Assembly (NCBI RefSeq): GCF_014641595.1
Contig: NZ_BMIA01000002.1
Coordinates: 1,674,001 to 1,738,000, forward strand
Source: Dyadobacter endophyticus
Lineage (GTDB): Bacteria > Bacteroidota > Bacteroidia > Cytophagales > Spirosomataceae
Direction: 5' to 3'
Length of the DNA stretch: 64,000 nucleotides
The notes beneath the pieces were generated by a model that worked only from the letters and a program-made list of their open reading frames with translations, ran no database searches and had not been told where the DNA came from. Positions 9,001 through 17,826 of this stretch are shown here, one piece after another. The position numbers and the translations under genes are program-made. Numbering within the stretch: the first letter of the stretch is position 1; each line of letters begins with the position of its first letter.

Positions 9001-11399
9001 CTTGCCCGAACGGAAACATAATAGGTTGAGTCTTTCAGTAAGCCGCCCAACGCGTAAGTGGTAGCTGTGGTCGTCGCTACCGGGACCATATCATTGCCCT
9101 TCAACATCATCACTTCATAGTCAGTTGCCCCGGTGACGGCCGTCCAGTCTAAAGAAATATAGCCTTCGCATTGCAGCGCCGACAGCGTGGCACCCGGAAC
9201 GCCGATCACCGTGAAAGGTTCGGAAATGCTTTGGGCACCGGTGCTATTCTGGATCACCTTTACCCGCATTTTCTCGGACGACAGGCCTGCGGGTATCGTC
9301 CACGCAAGCTGGCTTGTTCCCGCGGCAACTGTCGAAAGGTTCGTCCAGGCCGTCCCGTTATTGCTACTGTATTGCACCGTGAAAGTGCTGGCGCTGTTTC
9401 CAAACGCATCCCATGAAATATAAATCGGATCACCGTCTTTCAGGCGTTCTCCGCCTATCGGGTTGGTTATGGTCAAAGAGTTTGGAATAACATCATAAAC
9501 CACAAAATATTCCTGCGACGGTGTCTGGCCTACCGTGGTACCTTTGACCGAAATCGTATAGCTCCCCGCTGCCGGACTATTGACCACCACTTGTTCCATA
9601 TTATTGAGATTGTCGACGCCGGTGGTTGCCGCATTATTTACATTGGCTGCCGTGCGATCGAGTATCTGTGGCAGGACCACTTTCGATGCGGGGTTCGTTA
9701 CCTTGAGATCGAGGTTGTGTACCAGGTTCTGCGACGCCAGCGTGCTGCCTGCCGGGTCGTTCCAGTAAAGCATTATTTTAAGCTGCGCGGTATTGGCCGG
9801 AACATTAATGGAAAAATCATTGGAGCCCTGATGCGAAACCTGGGCCGTTGTATAGCTCTGGGATTCGAGCATTTTAACCGAGCGGAGCAGGTTAAGCCAG
9901 CCATAACCATAGCGGTAATCGGGACCTTCGTTGCCTTTGTCTACGGCGCCGTTCACCAGCAATGCCTTCATCAAACCATTTTTAGGATTCTGGTTCCCGT
10001 TCAATTGCCTGTATCGCTCATATAGCATCGCAAGACCTCCCGACACGGCGGGTGAAGCCATACTTGTCCCGCTTCCGCCGGTATACAGGTTCACCGGAAT
10101 CGTAGAGGTGATTCCGCTTCCCTGGGCGGTGATCTCCGGTTTTACCCGCCCGTCCTTGACAGGCCCGCGGCTGGAACCCGACGCGATCACGCCGGTCTCG
10201 TTGGTGCTACCTACCGTGATGACGTTTTTCGCCGTCTGATAACCTCCAAGGACAGTTCCAAAACCCACCGCAAACGGTGCACAGGTAGTAGCACCGCTGT
10301 TCCCGGCGGCAAAAACGTGTTGCAGGTAAGGCATGTCGAATGCCTGCTGGTCGAGAATATATGAATACAGGTCATAAGCCCCGTTCGTTTCGCAGGTAAT
10401 TACATCGGAACCGTAGGAGTTATTAGTAACGACCATGCCAAAATCCTGCACATACTGCGGCGAATAGGCTATGATCGAGGAGTAACTTTGGACCACAACG
10501 GTCGCTTTGGGGGCATAACCCGCATAGCGCTCATCCATAATGCCGGCGCCAGCCATCGTACCCATCACATGCAAGCCATGCGAACCGGCGTCGATCGGCG
10601 CCCTGTTGATGATCCGGGTATTAAAATCGATGTGCCGCAATGGGTTGGACTCATCACCGATCCCGACAACTACACCTGCTCCCGACAGCATTCTGTTTCC
10701 AGGCAATGCCGATTTGAGCACATTGGCGCGACCGTTGACGGTACTTTTATTGTTCAGCAGGCGGTCTGGCTGCGGTACTGCCTGTACATATTGTATAAAT
10801 GGCTGCCCGGCAAGCCTTTTAAGCTCCTTCACCGGCACCCGGACGGTGAGTATCTGGTAATTTTTGTATTTATCCGAAACGACTTCGTAGCTATTTTTTT
10901 GCAGCGCCGCCTGAATCTCGTCGTCAGTGAAAGACTTGGGATAGCTGATCCATAAATCGACGGTCGTGGGGCCTGAAAATGCATGGGGCGGAATATTGCC
11001 GTTGGCGAGGTCGGGCTGCATTTTTTGTTCCGGGCTGAGTTCCACGATAGCCCGCCCTTGGGTCCGGGCTAATGCGCCCGGGTTACTGCCCGCGGCTATG
11101 GTCGCCGTGTAGGCGTAATTCGGTAGATAATCAAGCAATTCGATACCCTCCGTTCTCAGCTGGCGCCGCTCTTCCTCGGTAGGAATGTCGTCGAACTGTA
11201 TGACAACAAATGATTTCTGCCCAGCTGTCGAAAGGCTGAATGCTGCATTGGCACGGCTCGTCGCGGAAGCAACATTGCGCTCGGGGACGAAAGAGCCACT
11301 TTTAAGGAGGATTTGAAAATCCTGCCGTTTTTGGCCCTTAGCATTGCTAAGCGGTAGCGTTGTCAGCAATAGTGTGTAGCAAAGATTTTTCCAATTCAT
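6012..11399 (-). CDS. Giant S8 subtilisin-like protease with Fn3/CARDB/jelly-roll modules and T9SS sorting domain
   Basis: A 1795-residue protein with an N-terminal signal peptide (LCYTLLLTTLPLSNAKG). The catalytic domain lies at about residues 210-515. The aspartate is in VVVGIGDESNPLRHIDF, the histidine in GSHGLHVMGTMAGAG, the oxyanion Asn in FAAGNSGATTC and the serine in SGTSMASPAVSGGLAML. A pre-peptidase C-terminal-like beta domain follows (SYTTAQVSHQGSNDFSINVP), then Ig/Fn3-like modules (ISWDAFGNSASTF), a CARDB-like segment, and two jelly-roll/MAM-like regions. The last about 80 residues are a type A type IX secretion sorting domain (YPNPSKGVFYLGDD, LHGRILKQL, GIYVLEVVNGETKQAFQVL). It should be secreted through T9SS and attached to the cell surface or released. 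It stands alone as a monocistron. Confidence 0.9.
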   Translation of the reverse strand: MNWKNLCYTLLLTTLPLSNAKGQKRQDFQILLKSGSFVPERNVASATSRANAAFSLSTAGQKSFVVIQFDDIPTEEERRQLRTEGIELLDYLPNYAYTATIAAGSNPGALARTQGRAIVELSPEQKMQPDLANGNIPPHAFSGPTTVDLWISYPKSFTDDEIQAALQKNSYEVVSDKYKNYQILTVRVPVKELKRLAGQPFIQYVQAVPQPDRLLNNKSTVNGRANVLKSALPGNRMLSGAGVVVGIGDESNPLRHIDFNTRIINRAPIDAGSHGLHVMGTMAGAGIMDERYAGYAPKATVVVQSYSSIIAYSPQYVQDFGMVVTNNSYGSDVITCETNGAYDLYSYILDQQAFDMPYLQHVFAAGNSGATTCAPFAVGFGTVLGGYQTAKNVITVGSTNETGVIASGSSRGPVKDGRVKPEITAQGSGITSTIPVNLYTGGSGTSMASPAVSGGLAMLYERYRQLNGNQNPKNGLMKALLVNGAVDKGNEGPDYRYGYGWLNLLRSVKMLESQSYTTAQVSHQGSNDFSINVPANTAQLKIMLYWNDPAGSTLASQNLVHNLDLKVTNPASKVVLPQILDRTAANVNNAATTGVDNLNNMEQVVVNSPAAGSYTISVKGTTVGQTPSQEYFVVYDVIPNSLTITNPIGGERLKDGDPIYISWDAFGNSASTFTVQYSSNNGTAWTNLSTVAAGTSQLAWTIPAGLSSEKMRVKVIQNSTGAQSISEPFTVIGVPGATLSALQCEGYISLDWTAVTGATDYEVMMLKGNDMVPVATTTATTYALGGLLKDSTYYVSVRARVAGQPGRRALAISRKPDTGTCAGAISNNDLKVESIVTPASSGRKNTSTELSGTIFVKMRIKNLDDVDFNGSVDVGYVLNGVAVPVETITPFIEKGKTYDHTFAVGANLANPGDYNIKVFIHSNADVVSANDTLAKLFRQLPNDQLALPFLDDMENLPAQAVSVAQMGLTGDGRYDFSASTESGRIRTFVNTGFAASGQKALTLDVNRAFPAGNTSYLTGTFNLAGYNINNDDLRLTFSYKNHGQKANANNKVWIRGKDSDAWIEIYDLFANQNLSTAGYKTTAPLELSALLSANAKNFSSSFQVRWGQWGKMITSDYSNGAGYSFDDIRIVSVTDDIQMLALLAPPTESCGLSNAETIAIRIRNSSARDITNVPVAVSLPNGTILRDTIPTLAKRTTIDFTFGPKADFSAIGALNLKAWSGLATDSYRDNDTLAVKVYNAPVLSTFPYLENFENGDGFWSAKGTNSSWKYGTPTSAALNKAASGTKVWKTNLAGGYNDKEESYLYSPCFNVSSLTTPTLSFSVAIDLEVCEPTPCDYVYIEYSGNGGPWTRLGAVGQGTNWYNKTYSGNGAWAMQDYLRWHVASIPLPTGVANLKLRFVLISDGFTHREGIALDDIHIFDKVSPILDNAGGVASQQVSGSGWVNFMSNGKLMAAINANGQDMGNTQVQTYLNTVGVRNGNGQYYLDRSFTIKPANDELANLATVRFFFLETESEALINAVGCGTCGKPANPFELGISKYRNPGARTKEDGSLANSTEGGWSFHPAGEIAIVPYDKGYYAEMKLKTFSEFWLSKAFVGNPGALPVALVSFNARKKQGVEHSKDVIVEWETASEENFDHFDIEVAAGDEAYRQGRFVRLAQVFGEGNLKSGRKYEYTDQVPGKWGNLYYRLKMVDVDSTYQYSRVRPVAFEGQPEWSVYPNPSKGVFYLGDDVPASPSVSVNVYDLHGRILKQLDGNALSPQKKRMVDLSGLEFEEGIYVLEVVNGETKQAFQVLKN

Positions 11400-11655
11400 A
11401 AATTTTAGTACAGATAAAGGATAGGTAATTCTACTTCATTTCACATTATTATGCAAGTTAATTCGGTTATAGTTTAATATAAACTAACATCAACAGCGAA
11501 CTATTTGATATACAACGGAATGCCACATTGCGACTATCCAACCTTCCGCTCTATACGCGAATTTACCAGACCCTTATTTTGCACGCATTTGTAATTAGCT
11601 GATGGCTCGTATAACTTAGCAGCCTTAAATTTTCCCTGTTATTGCACGCATCCTT

Positions 11656-12429
11656 ATGAACTTATACGGCCTGATCGGATTCCCGCTTACCCACTCTTTT
11701 TCCAAGCGATATTTCACGGACAAATTCACGAGAGAGAAGATCAAAGAGAGCAGCTATGAGCTTTTTGAGATAAAATCCCTGGAAGAATTGCCCGAATTGC
11801 TGAAACAGAAGCACGGTCTCCGCGGGCTGAACGTGACGATCCCCTACAAGAAGGATGTGATTGCCTATCTGGACGACCTCGATGATGCTTCGGCCGAGCG
11901 CATTGGCGCGGTCAATACCATCAAAATTTACGCCGACGGAAGCACCAAAGGCTTTAATACGGATTACTACGGCTTCCAGCAATCGCTTATAGAGTGGCTC
12001 GACAAACGCGGAGAGTCGTGTTCTAATTTCAAAGCCCTGATATTAGGTAACGGCGGCGCAGCGAAGGCTGTCCAGGTTGCTTTGAAGGATCTGCAAATGG
12101 AATATATGCTGGTGTCGCGCCAGAACAGCGACGATTGCGTGCCCTACGAAGGACTCACACAGGAAATAATGGACAACTACCGGTTGATCATTAATACCAC
12201 CCCATTAGGAACCTATCCCAATACGGAAGAATGCCCCATGATACCCTACCAGTGGGTAACCAGAAACCATTACCTGTACGACCTTGTGTATAACCCGGCC
12301 GAAACTTTGTTCCTGAAAAAAGGCAGCGAACAAGGTGCCGCCACCATGAACGGGCTGAAAATGCTCGAATTACAGGCAGAGAAAGCCTGGGAGATATGGA
12401 CGACGGAGGAAAACCTCTGGAGCGTTTAA
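11656..12429 (+). CDS. aroE: Shikimate dehydrogenase
   Basis: A 257-residue cytoplasmic enzyme that reduces 3-dehydroshikimate to shikimate with NADPH in the chorismate pathway. The shikimate-binding N-terminus reads YGLIGFPLTHSFSKRYF. The catalytic lysine/threonine region is GLNVTIPYKKDV, followed by AERIGAVNTIKI and FNTDYYGF. The Rossmann nucleotide loop is LILGNGGAAKAV at about residue 130, and YDLVYNPAET is conserved near the end. Length is slightly shorter than the E. coli enzyme (272) but usual for Bacteroidota. Its stop codon overlaps that of ribD on the other strand by 3 bp, a tail-to-tail arrangement. Two copies of the decamer TTGCACGCAT stand upstream of its start. Confidence 0.95.
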   Translation: MNLYGLIGFPLTHSFSKRYFTDKFTREKIKESSYELFEIKSLEELPELLKQKHGLRGLNVTIPYKKDVIAYLDDLDDASAERIGAVNTIKIYADGSTKGFNTDYYGFQQSLIEWLDKRGESCSNFKALILGNGGAAKAVQVALKDLQMEYMLVSRQNSDDCVPYEGLTQEIMDNYRLIINTTPLGTYPNTEECPMIPYQWVTRNHYLYDLVYNPAETLFLKKGSEQGAATMNGLKMLELQAEKAWEIWTTEENLWSV

Positions 12430-13490
12430 AGCCGGTTGTAGAAAGTCCACAAATCATCCCCGATTTGCTCCCAACCCTGGAATATACCCCGGGGTACCGG
12501 AGCATTTACGCCTTCACCGATCGTCAGCTTGCCCTGGCAGCGCCGGATTTCATCCCATAAGCCACTTTCGAGGAATGCATTGATTACTGCTGCGCCGCCT
12601 TCCACCAATACCGATTGTATTTTACGCGCATGCAACCCTTCCAGGAGCTGGGCTATTTCATCACGCTCCCTGTCTATTTTTAGGTACGCGGTCGAGGGCG
12701 TTGCATAACGCTCGGGTTCGGATGGAATTTCGGTTCCACGGTCGTAGTTGACCAGGATCGTGCTTTGCGAATTATCCAATAAATGCAGGTGCGCAGGCAA
12801 TTGGAGGCGCCGGTCGGTGACGATCCTCACCGGGTTCGTTCCTGTCCAGTGACGTACATTCAGGCGGGGATTGTCCATTAATGCCGTTTTATACCCTACC
12901 ATAATGGAGTCCTCCTCGGTACGCCACTTATGAACGCGCATGTTGGACAATGCGCCGCTGATCTGAACCGGATTACCTGCATGATAACCCAGAAACCCGT
13001 CGGCAGTTTCGGCCCATTTCAGGATTACATATGGCCTTCCGAGCGTCATTGCCGTGAAAAATCGCTTGTTCAGTTCCAGTCCGCGCGCTTGCAGCACATC
13101 GCATTCCACTTCAATACCGGCATCGCGCAAGCGACGGATTCCACGTCCCGACACCAGCGGATTGGGATCGCTATTACAAATGACCACTTTTTTTAGCCGA
13201 CGATTCACGAGCAGGTCTGCGCAGGGTGGTGTTTTACCGGTGTGGGAGCAGGGTTCCAGCGTAACATACGCTGTGGCTTGTGGCAGCAAATGCGAATTAC
13301 CTTTCGCGTCCGCATCTGCGATCGCCCGCACTTCCGCGTGCGGTTCCCCGTAGGCGCGGTGCCATCCTTCCCCGATAATCCGCCCGTTATGGACAATCAC
13401 ACAGCCAACCATCGGGTTAGGACTTACCTGCCCGCGGCCATATTCAGCGAGCTGCAAGGCCCGTTCCATCCATTGATTGTGCGTCTCCAT
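12426..13490 (-). CDS. ribD: Bifunctional riboflavin biosynthesis deaminase/reductase
   Basis: A 354-residue cytoplasmic enzyme for the second and third steps of riboflavin synthesis. The N-terminal deaminase domain (1-145) has SPNPMVGCVIV, the zinc-site motif GEPHAEVRAI with the catalytic Glu, and the two cysteines in LEPCSHTGKTPPCADLL. The C-terminal reductase domain (about 150-350) shows GRPYVILKWAETADG and the late VLVEGGAAVINAFLESGLWD. I prefer the ATG at 13490 (METHNQWMERALQLAEYG), which matches the family start; an upstream in-frame start at 13523 would add an unrelated leader. The gene is convergent with aroE and divergent from prmC, with about 90 bp between their starts. Confidence 0.95.
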   Translation of the reverse strand: METHNQWMERALQLAEYGRGQVSPNPMVGCVIVHNGRIIGEGWHRAYGEPHAEVRAIADADAKGNSHLLPQATAYVTLEPCSHTGKTPPCADLLVNRRLKKVVICNSDPNPLVSGRGIRRLRDAGIEVECDVLQARGLELNKRFFTAMTLGRPYVILKWAETADGFLGYHAGNPVQISGALSNMRVHKWRTEEDSIMVGYKTALMDNPRLNVRHWTGTNPVRIVTDRRLQLPAHLHLLDNSQSTILVNYDRGTEIPSEPERYATPSTAYLKIDRERDEIAQLLEGLHARKIQSVLVEGGAAVINAFLESGLWDEIRRCQGKLTIGEGVNAPVPRGIFQGWEQIGDDLWTFYNRL

Positions 13491-13580
13491 GTGGCAAAAA
13501 TACAAATGCCCTTTTAAACTCAACTTTCGGGAGTCCTTGTAATTTGCTAACTTTCCGACATTGGATCAAAATCAGTGAAA

Positions 13581-14441
13581 ATGACTTCCGCACGCCAGCT
13601 TTATTTATATATAGTAAAAAACATCACAGTTTATCCGGAAAAAGAGGCTCAGGCAATCTCGTACATGCTGTTGGAGCATTATATGCGCCTCCGCAACATC
13701 GATGTGCTGGTAGACCGCCCCATACCCGAAAACACGGCACAGCCCGACTGGGAAAGCATTATCAAACGCCTGAACAACAACGAACCTGTTCAGCACATCA
13801 TTGGCTCCACCGAGTTCTGCGGCCTCGAATTCCGCGTTTCTTCGGCGGTGCTCATTCCCCGTCCGGAAACCGAGGAGCTGGTGCAAATGGTCACTCGCGA
13901 CTATGCGGAACCTGATAAAAACATTTCCATTCTCGACATCGGGACGGGCAGCGGCTGTATCGCCATCGTGCTCGCACGCTTCCTCCCGCATGTGAGCGTA
14001 CACGCGTGGGACGTTTCCGACGAGGCTTTGGAAGTGGCGAAGGAGAATGCCCGCCAGCTCATTGCGGACGTGACGTTCGCGAAACAGGATATGCTCAATG
14101 TAACGTTCCCGCTGCCCGGCAACATCGTACAGTTCGACTGCCTGGTGAGCAACCCGCCCTATGTAACCTATTCCGAGGCCGAAAGCATGCGCCCTAACGT
14201 GCTCCGTTTCGAGCCGCACGAAGCATTGTTCGTTGAAGACAGTGATCCGCTGCTTTTTTACAAAGCTATTGCCGACTTCGGTGTGCATCATCTGAAACAG
14301 CAAGGCAAATGCTATGTCGAGATCAACGAGCATTTCGGCGCCGAAACCAAAAAGGTTTTTGAAGAAAGAAATTATAAAAAGGTAGAGATCCTTCGTGATA
14401 TCAATGGTAAGGACCGCTTTGTGAGAGCTATCTGGGCCTGA
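13581..14441 (+). CDS. prmC: Release factor glutamine methyltransferase
   Basis: A 286-residue SAM-dependent methyltransferase that N5-methylates the glutamine of the GGQ motif in peptide chain release factors. The N-terminal helical substrate domain (1-85) is followed by PVQHIIGSTEFCGLEF and VLIPRPETEELV. The SAM loop is ILDIGTGSGCIAIVLA, and the catalytic NPPY signature is LVSNPPYVTYSEAESM. The C-terminus has CYVEINEHFGAET and ends with RFVRAIWA. An ATG at 13581 is taken as start because the in-frame GTG six bases upstream adds nothing. It lies 21 bp ahead of the MoxR ATPase gene and may share a transcript with it. Confidence 0.95.
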   Translation: MTSARQLYLYIVKNITVYPEKEAQAISYMLLEHYMRLRNIDVLVDRPIPENTAQPDWESIIKRLNNNEPVQHIIGSTEFCGLEFRVSSAVLIPRPETEELVQMVTRDYAEPDKNISILDIGTGSGCIAIVLARFLPHVSVHAWDVSDEALEVAKENARQLIADVTFAKQDMLNVTFPLPGNIVQFDCLVSNPPYVTYSEAESMRPNVLRFEPHEALFVEDSDPLLFYKAIADFGVHHLKQQGKCYVEINEHFGAETKKVFEERNYKKVEILRDINGKDRFVRAIWA

Positions 14442-14462
14442 TCCATTTCTAAATTTGTTTTC

Positions 14463-15416
14463 ATGTATATAGAAAAAATCAGGGAGGTCCTGGACGAAAT
14501 GGGCAAGGTGGTCGTGGGGCAGGACAAACTGCTGAACCGACTGCTGATTGGCCTTTTTACCGGCGGCCACATTCTGCTCGAAGGCGTCCCCGGACTAGCT
14601 AAAACCTTGACCATTAATGTAATGGCCAAGGTTCTCCACCTGGAATTCAAGCGTATTCAATTCACTCCCGACCTGCTTCCCGCGGATTTGATCGGGACCA
14701 TGATCTATAAACCCAAAATAGGCGATTACGAAGTCAAAAAAGGGCCTATCTTCTCCAACCTGATCCTTGCCGACGAGGTGAACCGCTCGCCCGCGAAGGT
14801 ACAATCGGCACTGCTCGAAGCAATGCAGGAAAGACAGGTGACGATCGGCGACGAAACTTTCCTGCTCGACCGCCCTTTTGTCGTTCTTGCAACCCAAAAC
14901 CCGGTAGAACAAGAAGGTACCTACCCGCTGCCCGAGGCGCAGATCGACCGGTTTATGATGAAAGTTTACGTCGATTACCTCGACAAGATGAAGGAGCTGG
15001 AAGTAATGCGCCGGATGTCGGATATTAATTATGAATACAAAATCCGGCCTATTCTGAACAAAGAGGAAATTTTCGCGATCCGCGATGAAGTCAACAAGGT
15101 CAATATCTCCGACACGCTCGAACGCTACATTATCGAACTGGTATTTGCCACCCGACGTCCGCTTGACTACGGGTTGCGCGATGAGGCACGTTACATTCAG
15201 TTCGGGGCATCGCCACGGGCTACCATTTACCTCAATCGTGCCGCAAAGGCTTTGGCGTACCTGGAAGGCCGTGATTATGTGCTACCCGAGGACATCAAGG
15301 AACTCGCGCCCGATATCATGAACCATCGTATTCTTTTGAACTACGAGGCGGAAGCCGACGGCGTGCGCACGACAACCATTATCGACTCCATTCTCCGGAA
15401 GGTTGCCATAGGATAA
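14463..15416 (+). CDS. MoxR-family AAA+ ATPase
   Basis: A 317-residue cytoplasmic AAA+ protein. Walker A is LLEGVPGLAKTLTIN at about residue 40. Walker B is FSNLILADEVNRSPAKVQ, followed by ALLEAMQERQVTIGD. Sensor 1 is FVVLATQNPVEQEGTYPLPE, and the lid domain carries ASPRATIYLNRAAKALAYL. MoxR proteins act as chaperones for maturation of metal enzymes or VWA-domain partner proteins. The usual DUF58/VWA partners are not next to it here: the following gene is yidD on the other strand, with a single base between stops. Its specific client therefore cannot be read from context. Confidence 0.92.
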   Translation: MYIEKIREVLDEMGKVVVGQDKLLNRLLIGLFTGGHILLEGVPGLAKTLTINVMAKVLHLEFKRIQFTPDLLPADLIGTMIYKPKIGDYEVKKGPIFSNLILADEVNRSPAKVQSALLEAMQERQVTIGDETFLLDRPFVVLATQNPVEQEGTYPLPEAQIDRFMMKVYVDYLDKMKELEVMRRMSDINYEYKIRPILNKEEIFAIRDEVNKVNISDTLERYIIELVFATRRPLDYGLRDEARYIQFGASPRATIYLNRAAKALAYLEGRDYVLPEDIKELAPDIMNHRILLNYEAEADGVRTTTIIDSILRKVAIG

Positions 15417-15417
15417 T

Positions 15418-15627
15418 TCATGGCACCGGGTCGTGGCCGTGGCCGCCCCAGGGATGGCAACGCGAAAAGCGTTTCAACCCCAGCCAGCCGCCTTTCCACG
15501 GGCCATGCTTCTGCACGGCTTCGATCATATATTGCGAACAGGTGGGCGTGTAGCGGCACGAATTGGGCAAATAAGGCGAAAGTGCTGCCTGATAAAACCG
15601 CACGAGGGCTATGAGTAAAAATTTCAT
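15418..15627 (-). CDS. yidD: Membrane protein insertion efficiency factor YidD
   Basis: A 69-residue small protein of the YidD/haemolytic-factor family (DUF37). The family pattern is seen in full: IALVRFYQAALSPYLPNSC, RYTPTCSQYMIEAVQKHG and a C-terminal RCHPWGGHGHDPVP. Its three cysteines occupy the positions usual for the family. YidD sits at the inner membrane and helps YidC insert membrane proteins; in many genomes it lies with rpmH/rnpA/yidC, but here it is separated from them, between moxR and lgt. Length matches the family (about 70-85). Confidence 0.93.
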   Translation of the reverse strand: MKFLLIALVRFYQAALSPYLPNSCRYTPTCSQYMIEAVQKHGPWKGGWLGLKRFSRCHPWGGHGHDPVP

Positions 15628-15677
15628 TTCGCGTCTTGTCTCATATTAGTATATTTGACCATTAACATCACAAACGC

Positions 15678-16508
15678 ATGCTTTCATATATTATGTGGGA
15701 CGTGAGTCCCGAAATATTCACCATTCCGGAAATCGCCGGTTTTGGTCCCTTCCCTGTCCGTTGGTATGGTCTCCTTTTTGCAGCTGGTTTCCTGATCGGT
15801 CAGCAAATTATGATCTATATTTTCAAGAAAGAAGGAAAGTCGCTGGAAGATATCGACTCGCTCACGCTTTATATGGTGCTATCGATCGTCATCGGTGCCC
15901 GCGTAGGCCATTTTCTTTTCTATGAACCCGAAGTACTGTTCAAAAATCCCCTGGAAGTTATATTGCCTCCTTACGCCGGGCTTGCGAGCCATGGTGCGGT
16001 GATTGGGACAGTGACCGGGCTCTGGCTGTATGCGCGCTCGCGCCGGGGCACAGGCCAAACGTTCTTCTGGGTAACCGACCGCCTGACAATTACCTTCGCA
16101 TTGGGCGGCTCTTTCATCCGCTTTGGTAATCTGATGAACTCCGAGATCGTCGGAAAACCGTCCGACGCACCTTGGGCATTCATTTTCAGGCATAATATCG
16201 AATTTACGCAAATCCCACGCCACCCGGCACAGCTTTACGAATCCATTACCTGCTTCATCCTCACGTTCGTCCTGTTCGCGATCTGGAACAAATACAAGGC
16301 CGCCACACCACGCGGGCTGATGGTCGGCGTGTTCCTCGTATGGGTGTTCACACTGCGCTTTCTGTTCGAATTCCTGAAAGAAAACCAGGAGGCATTCGAA
16401 GCGAACTATGCATTGAACATGGGACAGATACTGAGTATTCCCGCCGTATTGCTCGGCCTGTACTTTATCGTTCAGTCACGCAGGAACCCCGCGGAGCTGG
16501 CCAGCTAA
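15678..16508 (+). CDS. lgt: Prolipoprotein diacylglyceryl transferase
   Basis: A 276-residue inner-membrane enzyme with about seven transmembrane segments. It transfers diacylglycerol from phosphatidylglycerol to the lipobox cysteine of prolipoproteins, the first step of lipoprotein maturation. Conserved elements are FPVRWYGLLFAAGFLIGQ, the GARVGHFLFYEP segment and YAGLASHGAVIG. The Lgt signature appears as GSFIRFGNLMNSEIVG, and RHPAQLYES carries the conserved His-Pro-X-Gln-X-Tyr-Glu. The many lipoproteins in this window need this enzyme. The ATG at 15678 was used; a downstream ATG (MWDVSPEIF) is possible. Confidence 0.95.
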   Translation: MLSYIMWDVSPEIFTIPEIAGFGPFPVRWYGLLFAAGFLIGQQIMIYIFKKEGKSLEDIDSLTLYMVLSIVIGARVGHFLFYEPEVLFKNPLEVILPPYAGLASHGAVIGTVTGLWLYARSRRGTGQTFFWVTDRLTITFALGGSFIRFGNLMNSEIVGKPSDAPWAFIFRHNIEFTQIPRHPAQLYESITCFILTFVLFAIWNKYKAATPRGLMVGVFLVWVFTLRFLFEFLKENQEAFEANYALNMGQILSIPAVLLGLYFIVQSRRNPAELAS

Positions 16509-16592
16509 TCGTTCACAAATGCAGTAGGCGTGCATCAGTGCGGTGTTTTCATTACATTGTAATTAGTTTGAAACAACTCTAACAATTGTCAG

Positions 16593-17207
16593 ATGAAAAC
16601 ATCCTTTATAGCCGCATTTCTTTCTTGCGCCCTGCTCTTAAATGGTTGCGGCAGCAAACAGGAAGAAAAAGAAGCCGAAGAAAAAGCAGCCAGCGACAGC
16701 CCGGCCGACGCTCTCCAGGCTATTGCCGATAAAGCCAAGGAAATGGGCGACCGCGAGGCCGTCGACCCGGTGGATTTCCGGAAGCTCAAAGACCTCCTGC
16801 CCGAAACCCTGGCCGGTATGAGCCGCACGGAAGCGACAGGCGAGAAAACCGGGGCAATGGGCTTTACCGTTTCAACGGCCCAGGCCAAATACAAAGGAAG
16901 TTCCGACGAATCATTGAATGTGGAAATCGTGGACACCGGAGGCATCGCCGGCGTTTCGACGATGGCACTCGCAGCGTGGTCCATCGCCGAAATCGATAAA
17001 GAAACAACCACCGGTTACGAGAAAACCACCAAGATCGAAGGCTACAAGGCTTTTGAGAAATACAACAATGAAAGCAAGTCCGGTGAGATTAATGTACTCG
17101 TAGCCGACCGTTATGTCGTGAATGTGGAAGGAGACAATTTGAGCGTCGACCAACTAAAAGAAGCGCTGAAAGCAATCGACCTGGGCAAGCTGGGCGAAAT
17201 GAAATAA
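16593..17207 (+). CDS. Lipoprotein of unknown function
   Basis: A 204-residue exported lipoprotein: signal MKTSFIAAFLSCALLL then lipobox LNGCGSK, so Cys at about residue 19 is the likely lipidation site. A short charged low-complexity stretch follows (EEKEAEEKAAS), then a soluble domain with FRKLKDLLPETLAGMSRTEA and a beta-rich body. I do not recognise a named family. It is followed 13 bp later by a strong terminator shared with the convergent sigma-factor gene. A 13-bp palindrome (ATTACATTGTAAT, 16551-16563) lies just upstream of the start. Confidence 0.8.
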   Translation: MKTSFIAAFLSCALLLNGCGSKQEEKEAEEKAASDSPADALQAIADKAKEMGDREAVDPVDFRKLKDLLPETLAGMSRTEATGEKTGAMGFTVSTAQAKYKGSSDESLNVEIVDTGGIAGVSTMALAAWSIAEIDKETTTGYEKTTKIEGYKAFEKYNNESKSGEINVLVADRYVVNVEGDNLSVDQLKEALKAIDLGKLGEMK

Positions 17208-17286
17208 GCTATAAAAGAGAAAGCAGAAGCACTCATGCTTCTGCTTTTCAAGGTTTTAGGAATATAATTATGGGCTAACTTGGGTG

Positions 17287-17826
17287 CTATATCGTCGCCA
17301 GATCCACCTTTTCGCGCAGGATCTGTTTAGCCTTCACCAACTGGTTTTTGACAGTATTTTTAGATATTCTTAAAAACTCCGCTATTTCCTGATAGGATTT
17401 CCCTTCTTCAATATTCAGTTTCAAAATCTGCCGGCGCTTGATCGACAATGATTCGACGGCCGCCTGCACGACGCTCAGCCTTCTTTCGACTTCCTCCTTT
17501 TCGTCCTCCCGTGCCACACGGATCGCTTCCATATAATTCTTCCGCAGCTGTTCGTTCTTTTCCAGCTTTTTGAAATGGTCGAACGCCATGTTGCGCAGAC
17601 AAGTGAAAAGATATGAGTTGAAATTATAGTCCGGCTTGATCTGGGCGCGTCTTACCCAGATTTTGATAAAGACATCCTGAACCATGTTCTCAGCTTCTTC
17701 CTCGTCTTTGAGCAATGAAATCGTAAACCGCAGTGCAGGCGTTTTGTAGTGGTTATACAACGCTGCAAAGGCCGCTTCGTCGCCTTGCGTCACTCTGATC
17801 AGGGTATTTTCGTCGGGGTAGGCCAC
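17287..17826 (-). CDS. ECF-type RNA polymerase sigma factor
   Basis: A 179-residue sigma-70 family protein without regions 1 and 3, as usual for ECF sigma factors. Region 2 contains DEAAFAALYNHYKTPALRF and ENMVQDVFIKIWVRRAQI, followed by SYLFTCLRNMAFDHFKKL. Region 4 is the helix-turn-helix YQEIAEFLRISKNTVKNQLV ending in KAKQILRE. It resembles the Bacteroidota ECF group that often pairs with FecR-like anti-sigma factors, but no anti-sigma gene is adjacent. The start is a GTG at 17826; the next in-frame Met lies within region 2, so GTG is needed to keep the domain complete. A 574-bp gene-free stretch lies upstream. Confidence 0.88.
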   Translation of the reverse strand: MAYPDENTLIRVTQGDEAAFAALYNHYKTPALRFTISLLKDEEEAENMVQDVFIKIWVRRAQIKPDYNFNSYLFTCLRNMAFDHFKKLEKNEQLRKNYMEAIRVAREDEKEEVERRLSVVQAAVESLSIKRRQILKLNIEEGKSYQEIAEFLRISKNTVKNQLVKAKQILREKVDLATI

